64,000 nucleotides of DNA from Streptomyces catenulae. Lineage in GTDB: Bacteria > Actinomycetota > Actinomycetes > Streptomycetales > Streptomycetaceae. The stretch covers positions 1 to 64,000 of the forward strand of contig NZ_JODY01000022.1 of NCBI RefSeq assembly GCF_000718015.1. Direction: 5' to 3'. The position numbers and the translations under genes were made by a program. Positions 43,865 to 51,101 of this stretch are shown in pieces; the first letter of the stretch is position 1, and each line of letters begins with the position of its first letter. The notes under the pieces were generated by a model, which had not been told where the DNA came from, did no database searches, and worked only from the letters and a program-made list of their open reading frames with translations.

Positions 43865-44031
43865 AACTCCCCCTGGCGCGGAGCCTGGGGCGTGCTTTTG
43901 ATTCGGCCCCACATCCGCATTAGCAGGTCCAGATGCCGTGCGTCTTGCACATGGACTTGAGCTTCACGGCGCCTCGTTCTCCGGTCACGATTTCCGTTGG
44001 AATGGGGTTTGTGCACGCGGGGTCTACTCAT
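43861..44031 (-). CDS. small basic phage protein
   Basis: 56 residues, rich in Arg, Lys and His (SRPRVHKPHSNGNRDRRTRR). The ATG at 44031 has GGAGAGCGAAAG upstream, and the stop overlaps the start of the next gene. A nucleic-acid-binding role is possible on charge alone. Confidence 0.55.
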   Translation of the reverse strand: MSRPRVHKPHSNGNRDRRTRRREAQVHVQDARHLDLLMRMWGRIKSTPQAPRQGEL

Positions 44032-44117
44032 CTCTTTCGCTCTCCAGGATCTGAACGTCATGAAGCCACTGCCCAGGGCCGTTCGCGTTGCGTGCCCGCT
44101 GGAAAATTGATGTGTCG

Positions 44118-44149
44118 CGGGGCCGCCCACCGCCCTGTGAGCGGCCCCG
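44118..44149 (-). terminator. second hairpin downstream of gene 44401-44231
   Basis: A perfect 9-bp stem (44118-44126 with 44141-44149), 82 bases past the stop and after a first hairpin at 44181-44223. Confidence 0.55.
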
Positions 44150-44180
44150 CTCCCACCGGCATGGCCCAGTCCGGCGGGGG

Positions 44181-44223
44181 CCTTTCCGTACCGCCTACGG
44201 GGGGTATGCGGCGGTCGGAAAGG
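44181..44223 (-). terminator. terminator of the operon 45101-44231
   Basis: CCTTTCCGTACCGCC (44181-44195) pairs with GGCGGTCGGAAAGG (44210-44223) with one bulged base, 8 bases after the stop at 44231. Confidence 0.7.
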
Positions 44224-44230
44224 AGTTTCG

Positions 44231-44401
44231 TTAAGTCGCCAGGCAGTCCGGGCAGTTGACCGCGCGGAGCCATTCCGTGACGCGTTCGCCATCCCCGGCG
44301 CCGCATTTGGGGCGGGGGTCGGCGTCGTCGGTGAGTTCGTGGACGGTCATCACGTCGTTGCTGACGGTTCCGGCGCGGGGCGCCGTCCCTGCCGTGCTCA
44401 T
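44231..44401 (-). CDS. small phage protein
   Basis: 56 residues, with a C-terminal PRPKCGAGDGERVTEWLRAV and NCPDCLAT; three Cys could hold a metal. The ATG at 44401 has GGAGAGAG upstream and overlaps the stop of the upstream gene by four bases. It is the last of three coupled genes. Confidence 0.65.
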   Translation of the reverse strand: MSTAGTAPRAGTVSNDVMTVHELTDDADPRPKCGAGDGERVTEWLRAVNCPDCLAT

Positions 44402-44844
44402 CGCTCTCTCCACGGGTCGTCGGCCACTACGTACAGCGCGTGGGCCAATCCGCCGATCCGGTGGACCATCCCCTGGGGCTCCCCGATAGGACTTTCGTCG
44501 GCCGGCTGGCGAAACGGCCATACCGTGAGCACGAAGGCGACGCCTTCGTCCGTGGCGCTGATGATCAGCGGGTCCCCCGCCTTAATGTGCGCCTGTGCCA
44601 CCCGGTCAGCGTGGGGGTTGGCGGCCCAGCCTCGAAGATCAAAACGGCGAGCGGTTCCCGCCACCTCCGTCTGAACCTCGGAGGTTTCGTTGAGTTGGTC
44701 AGCCAGTCGCCGCGCCCATCCGTGCGCCCACCGGGCGGCAAGGAGTGAGGAGTCTGTGCGCTGCACGTCGATCACCCGGTACACGCGGTCTGTGCCGTCG
44801 TCCGGGTCCCACCCGGAGCGCAGCTCCCCGTAGAAGGCAGTCAC
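44398..44844 (-). CDS. hypothetical phage protein
   Basis: 148 residues: MTAFYGELRSGWDPDDGTDR, VYRVIDVQRTDSSLLAARWA, then a mixed alpha/beta region with AGDPLIISATDEGVAFVLTV. No family recognised. Its start and stop both overlap neighbours by four bases (ATGA), so it is the middle gene of a tight three-gene operon. Confidence 0.7.
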   Translation of the reverse strand: MTAFYGELRSGWDPDDGTDRVYRVIDVQRTDSSLLAARWAHGWARRLADQLNETSEVQTEVAGTARRFDLRGWAANPHADRVAQAHIKAGDPLIISATDEGVAFVLTVWPFRQPADESPIGEPQGMVHRIGGLAHALYVVADDPWRER

Positions 44845-45101
44845 GAGACTTCACCCCGACTCCGCGCGTTCACACGGGCGGTTACGGCGTGCAATCGCTC
44901 CATGGCCGTGGTCGGCCGAGTCTCCGACGGGGCCACGGTCCACACGTCCCCGCCAGCCACGGGCGCCAGTTCCCAGCGCCCGGCGATCTCGCACCGGAAG
45001 ATGCCGACCCACCTACGGCTGACATCCATCACGAGCGTTCCGGGGGACGGCGCGGAATGCACAGCGTGCAACGAGTTCGTGGGTGGCGTCGGTGTAGTCA
45101 T
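44841..45101 (-). CDS. hypothetical phage protein
   Basis: 86 residues, with a beta-rich centre (GTLVMDVSRRWVGIFRCEIA, GRWELAPVAGGDVWTVAPSE). AAGGACG precedes ATG 45101. It is first in the three-gene operon and divergent from the XRE gene, which may repress it. Unknown function. Confidence 0.65.
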   Translation of the reverse strand: MTTPTPPTNSLHAVHSAPSPGTLVMDVSRRWVGIFRCEIAGRWELAPVAGGDVWTVAPSETRPTTAMERLHAVTARVNARSRGEVS

Positions 45102-45256
45102 GGCGTCCTTAGCCTTCGCTGGAGGGGGCTGGCGTGTGGGACTTGGGGACGACATCAACTCTGGGGGAAACGGACGTACGTGGGGAAGGTCTGACCCCAT
45201 GCCATTGGGCACGGCATAATGCGGCAACCGACATGGCATACCGGGGAGTTGAACAC

Positions 45257-46087
45257 ATGAGCGAAGGGGCGACCCAGGAGCGCGCGCCGAAAAATAGCGC
45301 CGTGTACTTCGGGGAGGAGGTCAAGGCGTTAAGGGAGTCAATGGGACTCTCTCAGGACGATTTCGCGGTCCAACTGCACTACAACCAAGGTCAAGTAAGC
45401 AAGGTTGAAAGCGGGTCGGTACTGGCCTCCAAAGCATTCGCCACCGCCATGGATCGCGTGGCGGGAACACCAGGTGTTTACCTACGTCTTCGGAACAAGC
45501 TGTCCAAGCAGGGGCACCCAGATTGGTTCGTCCCGTACATCGCACTGGAGGAATCAGCTAGCGGCGTGACGGACTACTCGTGCACGTTTCTGATGGGGCT
45601 GTTGCAGACGCCGGAGTACGCGGCGGCCGTCATGCGCGCGGCTTTCCCCCGCGCATCCGATGAGTGGATCAAAGAGAACGTTGAACTCCGGATGCGACGA
45701 CAGGCGGTGTTGGATCGGGAAGATCCTCCGTTGCTCTGGGTCATCGTGCACGAAGCCGTCCTGCGCGCTGTCGTTGGCGGAGTTGCTGTCATGGTGAGCC
45801 AGCTCGAACACCTCACGGTGCTCATGAAGTCGCCACACGTCACGATCCAAGTGCTCCCCTACAAGGCGGGTGCCGCTCCATCCCACCTGCCCTTTACGCT
45901 GCTCTCGTTGGACGGGAAGCCCCACGCCGTCTACACCGAGACGCCAACCCATGGCGGACAGGTGGACGAGACACCGAGCGTGGTGGCCTCTGCGGTCGGC
46001 ATGTTCGACCGGCTACGCATGGCGGCGCTCTCCGATGAAGAGTCGCGTCTCTTTATTCGCAAGATCATGGAGGACCACACGACATGA
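45257..46087 (+). CDS. XRE-family regulator with DUF5753 (Scr1-like)
   Basis: 276 residues. The N-terminal helix-turn-helix is FGEEVKALRESMGLSQDDFA and HYNQGQVSKVESGSV. The C-terminal DUF5753 domain has the typical EESASGVTDYSCTFLMGLLQ (usually WE.. GLLQTPEYA), VTIQVLPYKAG and MFDRLRMAALS. Such proteins pair with DUF397 partners and are described as antitoxin-like regulators (Scr1/Scr2 of S. coelicolor). ATG 45257 has GGGGAG 7 bases before. It overlaps the DUF397 gene by four bases. Confidence 0.92.
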   Translation: MSEGATQERAPKNSAVYFGEEVKALRESMGLSQDDFAVQLHYNQGQVSKVESGSVLASKAFATAMDRVAGTPGVYLRLRNKLSKQGHPDWFVPYIALEESASGVTDYSCTFLMGLLQTPEYAAAVMRAAFPRASDEWIKENVELRMRRQAVLDREDPPLLWVIVHEAVLRAVVGGVAVMVSQLEHLTVLMKSPHVTIQVLPYKAGAAPSHLPFTLLSLDGKPHAVYTETPTHGGQVDETPSVVASAVGMFDRLRMAALSDEESRLFIRKIMEDHTT

Positions 46088-46293
46088 GCAACGCACCCGC
46101 TCCTGAGCCCCTGTACTGGGTCAAGAGTTCATACAGCGGCGGGCAGGGCCAGTGTGTCGAGTGGGCACCCGACCATGCTGCCACCACCGGTGAGTTCAAG
46201 GTCCGGGACTCCAAGGACCCCCACGGCCCGCACCTCACCCTGACGGCTGGAGCCTTCACCGGGCTGGTGACCTTCGCGAAGTCTCACGGCTGA
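46084..46293 (+). CDS. DUF397 partner protein (Scr2-like)
   Basis: 69 residues: WVKSSYSGGQGQCVEWAPDH, FKVRDSKDPHGPHLTLTAGA and FTGLVTFAKSHG match the DUF397 pattern well. It is translated from an ATGA overlap with the XRE gene, the standard arrangement of these pairs. Confidence 0.92.
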   Translation: MSNAPAPEPLYWVKSSYSGGQGQCVEWAPDHAATTGEFKVRDSKDPHGPHLTLTAGAFTGLVTFAKSHG

Positions 46294-46346
46294 CCCCGGC
46301 GTACTCGCACCCAGCCACCTTCGGCCCGCTCAGCGCAGCACGCCAA

Positions 46347-46380
46347 GAAGCCCCGTCACCCTCTCGGGTAACGGGGCTTC
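46347..46380. terminator. bidirectional terminator
   Basis: GAAGCCCCGT (46347-46356) pairs with ACGGGGCTTC (46371-46380), and inside it ACCC pairs with GGGT around TCTC. It separates the plus-strand DUF397 gene from the convergent gene ending at 46390. Confidence 0.85.
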
Positions 46381-46389
46381 GTCATGAGG

Positions 46390-46746
46390 TCATGCGGCCA
46401 TGGGGGTGCACGCGGGCTCGTCCTGCCAGACGACCCAGGGGGCACCGACGGGAACGAGCCGACCGGAGTGCGGGGAGATGGACCATTCGTGGATGCCGGC
46501 GGGTCCACCCGTGGCGTACCGGTACGCGACCAATCGGAAGTGCCTCACTTCCTTCGGGGCGACGTTCGCCACGGCGACGGCGAGCACGTACAACGAGCGC
46601 TCCAGCTCGTGTGCGTTGCCGATGTAGTCGGGCATCGGCGGGAACTCATCACCGGCCTTTTTCCAAACCCAGCGGTTTGTTTCCACCCACCGAGGGACCT
46701 CAACGCGGATCTCCACGGTCGGCCCACCCCCTGAAATCACGGACAC
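46390..46746 (-). CDS. hypothetical phage protein
   Basis: 118 residues: a beta-rich start (PTVEIRVEVPRWVETNRWVW), a helix (NAHELERSLYVLAVAVANVA) and IHEWSISPHSGRLVPVGAPW. The start is GTG 46746 with GGGG nearby. The 190 bases upstream are unusually AT-rich for the window. Unknown family. Confidence 0.65.
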   Translation of the reverse strand: MSVISGGGPTVEIRVEVPRWVETNRWVWKKAGDEFPPMPDYIGNAHELERSLYVLAVAVANVAPKEVRHFRLVAYRYATGGPAGIHEWSISPHSGRLVPVGAPWVVWQDEPACTPMAA

Positions 46747-46937
46747 AACAACCCCCTACTGCCTACTGCGCCAGTCCGAATAGCACAGGTTTTCGACAGT
46801 AACACCCCGGTGAAGCATATGCATATGGGGTATTTCAAGATCTTCAAGGGGTATCAAAACGCACTTACTGGACATACTCCATGGTCTGAACCGGAGTCCA
46901 TGCACCGAGATTCAACTACAGCGCGCTTGGTTTGTTT

Positions 46938-47843
46938 CTACCAGACATTTCCCCCTGCGGGAGACTCCGAAGCCCCCCTCCGGGTCAGGCGGGCAGCCAT
47001 GGCGGCAGCCAGCTCCTCCGCCTCTTCCGGGGTCTGCGCCACGGCCTTGATCCACCGCTTACCGAACGCCTTGAGCCCCTTGGAGCGGGCTTCGCGCACG
47101 GCCTTCGCGGTCGTGCCCATGTCGGCGGCAAGCTCGTCGTCCGCCGTCTTGCCATAGAACGGGACGGGGTCGATGCCGAAGGTTCCGCGCAGCACGTACG
47201 CCTGACCGTCGCCCATCGTGTCCAGCAAGCCATGGACGAGACAGCGCTTGACCCGCTCCGCTTCACGGGAAACGTCATCAGCGGTCACCAGCTCGTCCGG
47301 GACGCCGTACGTGGACGTGCCCGGCTCGCACGGCTCGTCCGTGTCTTCGGCGCCCGGGGCCGGGGTGTCCAGGGAGTCCGCCCCCTGGTAGGCAAGACGG
47401 GCCGCGTGGGCACGGTCCGCGCTCAGCCGACGCCCCGCCGGGGGAACGGTCTGGCACAGCTTCTCAGCAAGGAACGGGTCACCCCCGGCCCGGTCCAGCA
47501 TCGAAAGGAACGTTTTTGCAGCGTCCGGGTCCACACCCTGGTTCCGCTCCGCGCGGGTCGCGCCCAGGAGCATGGTCTCCACGGTGGCGTACGCGAAGCC
47601 CAGGAAGTCCGTGGTCACGCTCTCGTCAAACCGCGTGAGGGCTTCCCAGACCGCTATGCGCCCCATCTGTTCGAACTCGTCGCGGTAGTCGTCGTGGCGC
47701 GGGCCGGACTCCGCCATGCGACGGGCCGCCTTCCGGGCGAGAACCGCTATCCGCGATTCAGTGGTTTCGATGACCGCCGTCGTGGCCTCAAGGTCGTTGG
47801 CCTGGGCGGCGCGGACGGTCGAAAGTGCAAGCGTGCTGGACAC
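46938..47843 (-). CDS. phage sigma-70-like factor
   Basis: 301 residues. Region 2-like segment: IAVLARKAARRMAESGPRHD, DYRDEFEQMGRIAVWEALTR, FDESVTTDFLGFAYATVETM. Region 4-like segment near the end: GTFGIDPVPFYGKTADDELA and ADMGTTAKAVREARSKGLKA, a helix-turn-helix. An acidic linker joins them. It probably directs RNA polymerase to phage promoters. The GTG at 47843 is chosen because AAGGAGAG lies 7 bases before it. One of the six 30-bp phage elements stands just upstream (47867-47896), so it may regulate itself. Confidence 0.75.
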   Translation of the reverse strand: MSSTLALSTVRAAQANDLEATTAVIETTESRIAVLARKAARRMAESGPRHDDYRDEFEQMGRIAVWEALTRFDESVTTDFLGFAYATVETMLLGATRAERNQGVDPDAAKTFLSMLDRAGGDPFLAEKLCQTVPPAGRRLSADRAHAARLAYQGADSLDTPAPGAEDTDEPCEPGTSTYGVPDELVTADDVSREAERVKRCLVHGLLDTMGDGQAYVLRGTFGIDPVPFYGKTADDELAADMGTTAKAVREARSKGLKAFGKRWIKAVAQTPEEAEELAAAMAARLTRRGASESPAGGNVW

Positions 47844-47866
47844 GGGCGGGCTCTCCTTGGCTTGGC

Positions 47867-47896
47867 TCACCCGTGGTCTGGTGAGCCGATTGCCCG
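47867..47896 (-). promoter_or_regulatory. 30-bp phage start-associated element, copy a
   Basis: Plus-strand bases TCACCCGTGGTCTGG then TGAGCCGATTGCCCG, 24 bases before the start of the sigma gene. One of six aligned copies in the prophage; see the copies at 53605, 55639, 56596, 58849 and 60169. Confidence 0.7.
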
Positions 47897-47993
47897 GAGA
47901 GGGCCGAACCGTCGTGCACAGCTATTGAGCTGCGGTTATGCCTGTTTCTGGGTGCACGAAGCCCAGGGCATTTCTGAAAAATGGCACGGCGAA

Positions 47994-48031
47994 TCAAGCC
48001 CCCTGCCGGGGGGGGTTGACGCGGGGCTTGA
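47994..48031 (-). terminator. hairpin after a short ORF
   Basis: TCAAGCCCC (47994-48002) pairs with GGGGCTTGA (48023-48031). It begins at the base after the stop of the possible 56-residue ORF. Confidence 0.6.
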
Positions 48032-48202
48032 TCAGTGCCGTACGTCGGAACGGTTAGTTGGTGGCGCCGGCGGTCGGTGCGGAACGTCGGCGGATTTCAC
48101 GGGCTTAGATCCGCGAGTGCCGAGCGCAGATGCGGTCAGGGAACTGGACGTGACCCGGGTTCCGTCGCGGGGATGACACCGGCGCGCGACAGGTAACGGC
48201 AT
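48032..48202 (-). CDS. possible short ORF between palindrome and hairpin
   Basis: 56 residues (MPLPVARRCHPRDGTRVTSS at the start), basic and Ser/Pro-rich, with no family and no ribosome site. Its limits fit tightly between the palindrome (48218) and the hairpin (48031). Either a small leaderless gene or a non-coding transcript; the coding reading is weak. Confidence 0.25.
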   Translation of the reverse strand: MPLPVARRCHPRDGTRVTSSSLTASALGTRGSKPVKSADVPHRPPAPPTNRSDVRH

Positions 48203-48217
48203 CGAAATGCAACGGGG

Positions 48218-48243
48218 TCAAGCGACTCGCGTGAGTCGCTTGA
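48218..48243. repeat. inter-operon palindrome, copy 1
   Basis: TCAAGCGACTCGC followed by its near-exact complement ending in GTCGCTTGA; two central bases differ. Four copies of this element exist in the prophage (see 54323, 58172 and 61961). Confidence 0.85.
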
Positions 48244-48250
48244 ATCGGCA

Positions 48251-48291
48251 GCGCCTGGCCCCCTCCCCGGGCGGGGGACGGGGCCAGGCGC
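48251..48291 (-). terminator. terminator of the DNA polymerase gene
   Basis: A perfect 12-bp stem (48251-48262 with 48280-48291), 3 bases after the stop at 48295. Confidence 0.85.
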
Positions 48292-48294
48292 CGG

Positions 48295-50142
48295 TCAGTA
48301 ATCCGCGCCGTAGAGGCTGCCCCAGCTCCGTCCGCCGATTTCGGCTTCGGCCGTGATCGGGACGCCGTACAGATCGAAGGTCATTGCCTTCTCAACCGCG
48401 CGGGCCGCATCTGCCGCGTCTTCACGCGGAGCCGAAAGGAGGGCTTCGTCATGGATCGGGAGCTTGAGCATGTCCAGGAGCCCCGCCTCCTCGATGTTGA
48501 GGAGCGCTTGCCCCAGGCAGTCCCGGGCCACCGACTGGCAGGCGTAGTTGACCACCGCGTAAGTACGGTCCCGGTCCAGCGGCAGGCGGCGCCCTGTCGC
48601 GGAGACGAAGACCATGCCGGACTCGTACGCTTCCCGCTGCCACCGGCGGGACGCGCGCTTGATCTCCGGATACAGCCGGTCGTACTCCGCGAAGGCGCGG
48701 GCCATGGCCTCTTCACTGGCCCCGGTCTGGCGGGCGGCCGTGCGGACGCCTCCGCCGTAGACCTTCGAGAACCCGGCGCCTTTCATGACCTTGCGGTCCG
48801 ACTCCGTGGCCCCCGCTCCCCGGACGAGCCGGGCCGTGAACCAGTGGATGTCTTCCCCGGCAAGGAAGCCCTCCCGCATCCGTCGCACGTCCGCCAGGGC
48901 GGCAAGGACGCGCATCTCAACGGCGCTGAAGTCGCACGAGATCATGACGTGACCGGGGTCCGCGAGCAGGGCCCGCCGGATCATCTGGTCTGAGCTGGGC
49001 AGGGTCTGGAGCGCGGGCCGGGTCACGGACATGCGCCCCGTCCGGGCCGCCATGGAATGCACGAAGGGGTGACACCGTCCCCCGGCGTCCATGACCTCAA
49101 GGAAGGTGTCCGCGTAGGACGCGCGCCACTTCCCGGCCCGCTTCGAGCGGATCACGGCTTCGGCCAGGGGGTTGGGCGTCCGACCGTTCAGGCGCTCACC
49201 CTGAAGGCTCAGGTCCGCCAGGGCGGAGAGGACCGCCTTGTCCACCTTCAGGGCGCCACTCCCGGTGCGCTCCGTCAGGCGCTCGCCCATGCCAACGAGC
49301 GCTTCGGCCAGGGTCCGGGTGCTGTTGACGTTCTCGACGCCGTACCGGCGGGCCACGTCGGCGTAATGCTGCTCCTCGTACGTCAGGTTGGCCCGCAGCT
49401 CCTGTACGTAGCTCTCGTCCACGACCATGCCCGCGCGCTGCATGTGGGTGCAGATCCGCGCTATCTCGTGTTCGTACTGGACGAGTTCAGGGCGCACGCC
49501 CAGGCGGTCCAGCTCCCGCGTGAGGATGGGGTCCAGGCGGGCCGTGAGGATCACGTCCAGCCCCGCGTACAGGTTGTAGGTGGGGTGGTCCAGGGGGATG
49601 CCGGCCCAGCCGGTGGCCGTCGTCAGGCCCAGGCTCCGGAAGATCTGGGTGAGGTCCCCTTGCGTGTCCGGGGCGGAGGGGTCCACGTAGTGGGCGGACA
49701 GGGGCTTGAGGCCCGTGCCGATGCCGCCTTCCTGGGGCTGCCTGGGGTCCAGGAGCCCGGCCTTGAGCCGGGTGTCCGTGGTGCGCGGTGCGAGCACTTC
49801 GAGCGGCGCCCCGGCGTGCTCGTCCAGAACAGCCCAGTCGAAGGGGGCGTTGTGAATCTGGAAGCGGTCTACGCGGCGCAGTGCCGCGCGGGCGGCGGAC
49901 TGGAAGGCGGGCCCGCGTTCCCAGTGGATGACCCAGGCGTCCCGCTCGTCCCCGAACTGGACGGTCCGGAGGCGGTAGCCGGGGCTGTAGATGTCCAGCC
50001 CGCTCGTCTCCGTGTCGAGTGCGACGGGGCCCCGGCGGTTGGCGCGGGCAAGCCAGGAGCTGAAGCGGGTGAAGTCTTCGCGGGTCTGGGGCACGTGGAC
50101 GGTGACGGTGTCCCCGGCCACCGCGTGGCGGTAGGTCTGCAA
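48295..50142 (-). CDS. phage family A DNA polymerase
   Basis: 615 residues. N-terminal 3'-5' exonuclease of the DEDD type (VALDTETSGLDIYSP, IHNAPFDWAVLDEHA, NLYAGLDVILTARL), then the Pol I palm: motif A MISCDFSAVEMRVLAALA, motif B KVMKGAGFSKVYGGGV, motif C LPIHDEALLSAP. No 5' nuclease domain. It replicates the phage genome. I choose TTG 50142, with GGGGAGAG 3 bases before; the open frame to 50295 runs into the methyltransferase end and lacks conservation. The 30-bp element is absent upstream. Confidence 0.93.
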   Translation of the reverse strand: MQTYRHAVAGDTVTVHVPQTREDFTRFSSWLARANRRGPVALDTETSGLDIYSPGYRLRTVQFGDERDAWVIHWERGPAFQSAARAALRRVDRFQIHNAPFDWAVLDEHAGAPLEVLAPRTTDTRLKAGLLDPRQPQEGGIGTGLKPLSAHYVDPSAPDTQGDLTQIFRSLGLTTATGWAGIPLDHPTYNLYAGLDVILTARLDPILTRELDRLGVRPELVQYEHEIARICTHMQRAGMVVDESYVQELRANLTYEEQHYADVARRYGVENVNSTRTLAEALVGMGERLTERTGSGALKVDKAVLSALADLSLQGERLNGRTPNPLAEAVIRSKRAGKWRASYADTFLEVMDAGGRCHPFVHSMAARTGRMSVTRPALQTLPSSDQMIRRALLADPGHVMISCDFSAVEMRVLAALADVRRMREGFLAGEDIHWFTARLVRGAGATESDRKVMKGAGFSKVYGGGVRTAARQTGASEEAMARAFAEYDRLYPEIKRASRRWQREAYESGMVFVSATGRRLPLDRDRTYAVVNYACQSVARDCLGQALLNIEEAGLLDMLKLPIHDEALLSAPREDAADAARAVEKAMTFDLYGVPITAEAEIGGRSWGSLYGADY

Positions 50143-50248
50143 GGTCTCTCCCCGTGAACGGGGGCAGAGTCCGCCCGGCGCGCACGAAGGGCAGGAGCCC
50201 ACCCGGTCGTTCTGGGCGGGCCCCTGCCCGTGCTGTGCGGTTGTCCGG

Positions 50249-50651
50249 TCAGTCCATGAGCCGCCGGAACGCTTCGAATGCCTGGGCGGGGACAACTCCG
50301 TTGCCCAGCGCCTTGAGTTGGTGCTTACGGGTCAGTCCGGGTACTTCGGTGACCCAGCCGGCGGGCAGGCCCATGAGCCATTCGCACCACCGGGGAACGA
50401 GCCGGATGCCACCGCGCGGCCCGCGTTCAGTGGGCGGAGGGGAGGCGCGCCCGGTCAGCTCCTCCCAGCGCCGCACGGCGGGGAGGTATTCGCCCCACCA
50501 TGCGGAAGGAGAACGACGACTGTCCGGAGATTCGAAGAACCCTGACGGGTCTTCGATTGGCCCGGTCCGCCCAAACCGTCTGAGGCGGTCGGAGTGGGGA
50601 AGAAGAAAACAAGCTTCGTCGGCGAGGGTTGCCGCGTGAGGCTGGCTACTG
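50249..50651 (-). pseudogene. C-terminal part of a cytosine-5 DNA methyltransferase
   Basis: The frame holds the C-terminal target-recognition and motif IX-X segments of a Dcm-like enzyme: HSDRLRRFGRTGPIED, YLPAVRRWEELTGRASPPPT, LVPRWCEWLMGLPAGWVTEV and LKALGNGVVPAQAFEAF. It is in a different frame from the N-terminal part at 50646-51086; the switch falls at a run of 22 C (50652-50673). Motif VIII (QRR-type) is missing between the two parts, so bases may have been lost as well as shifted. It could be a phase-variable gene, a dead gene or an assembly fault. Confidence 0.75.
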
Positions 50652-51086
50652 CCCCCCCCCCCCCCCCCCCCCCACTCCCACCCCCCACCCCCCTCTGCCC
50701 ACCAGCCCCGCGAGGACTTCCGCGAGCCCGCGCGTCCGGATCGCGGCAACATTTTCCAGGAAGACGACTCCCGGTCGAAGGACGCGAACGGCGTCAAGGA
50801 CGTTGAACCAGATTGCTGACCTTGAATCGCTCAGCCCCCTTCGTCGTCCGGCGTTGCTGATCCCCTGGCACGGGAAGCCCGCCGTGATGATGGTGATTTC
50901 ACCCCTGAGCGCGGCCCAGTCGATGGCCTGGACGTCCCCCAGGTTCGGGGCGTCCGGGTACCGGGCCGCCAGGATCTGGGAGGCGTGCGGGTCAATCTCC
51001 GCGACGTAGCGCACGCGCTCTCCGGTCAGCGCCTCCACGGCGAGCCCCAGCCCCCCGTACCCGGCGCACAACTCCAAAATGGGCAT
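50646..51086 (-). CDS. N-terminal part of a cytosine-5 DNA methyltransferase
   Basis: 146 residues to a stop just after the poly-G-coding tract. Motif I PILELCAGYGGLGLAVEAL binds SAM, motif IV ITAGFPCQGISNAG has the catalytic Cys, and motif VI is VFLENVAAIRTRGL. In this phase the protein ends in a Gly run and cannot work alone. One or more bases added or lost in the tract would join it to the C-terminal part. The ATG at 51086 lies 15 bases from the primase stop. It could protect phage DNA from host restriction. Confidence 0.8.
   Translation of the reverse strand: MPILELCAGYGGLGLAVEALTGERVRYVAEIDPHASQILAARYPDAPNLGDVQAIDWAALRGEITIITAGFPCQGISNAGRRRGLSDSRSAIWFNVLDAVRVLRPGVVFLENVAAIRTRGLAEVLAGLVGRGGWGVGVGGGGGGGQ
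50652..50673. repeat. C22 homopolymer within the methyltransferase gene
   Basis: Twenty-two consecutive C on the plus strand (G in the coding sense), followed by CACTCCCACCCCCCACCCCC, a further low-complexity stretch to about 50700. No other homopolymer in the window approaches this length. Confidence 0.95.
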
Positions 51087-51101
51087 GACGAGCCCACCCC
51101 C

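Larger units (their letters stand above)
47844..48294. other. gap with phage element, hairpin, palindrome and terminator
   Basis: 450 bases. In order along the minus strand: terminator of the polymerase gene, a 26-bp palindrome, a possible 56-residue ORF (48202-48032), a hairpin (48031-47994), about 95 bases without features, and the 30-bp phage element before the sigma gene. It looks like a small extra transcription unit. Confidence 0.6.

Noticed and set aside
46810..47157. Plus-strand ORF MKHMHMGYFKIFKGYQ
   Set aside because: Starts in the AT-rich pocket, has no ribosome site and runs antisense into the sigma-like gene.
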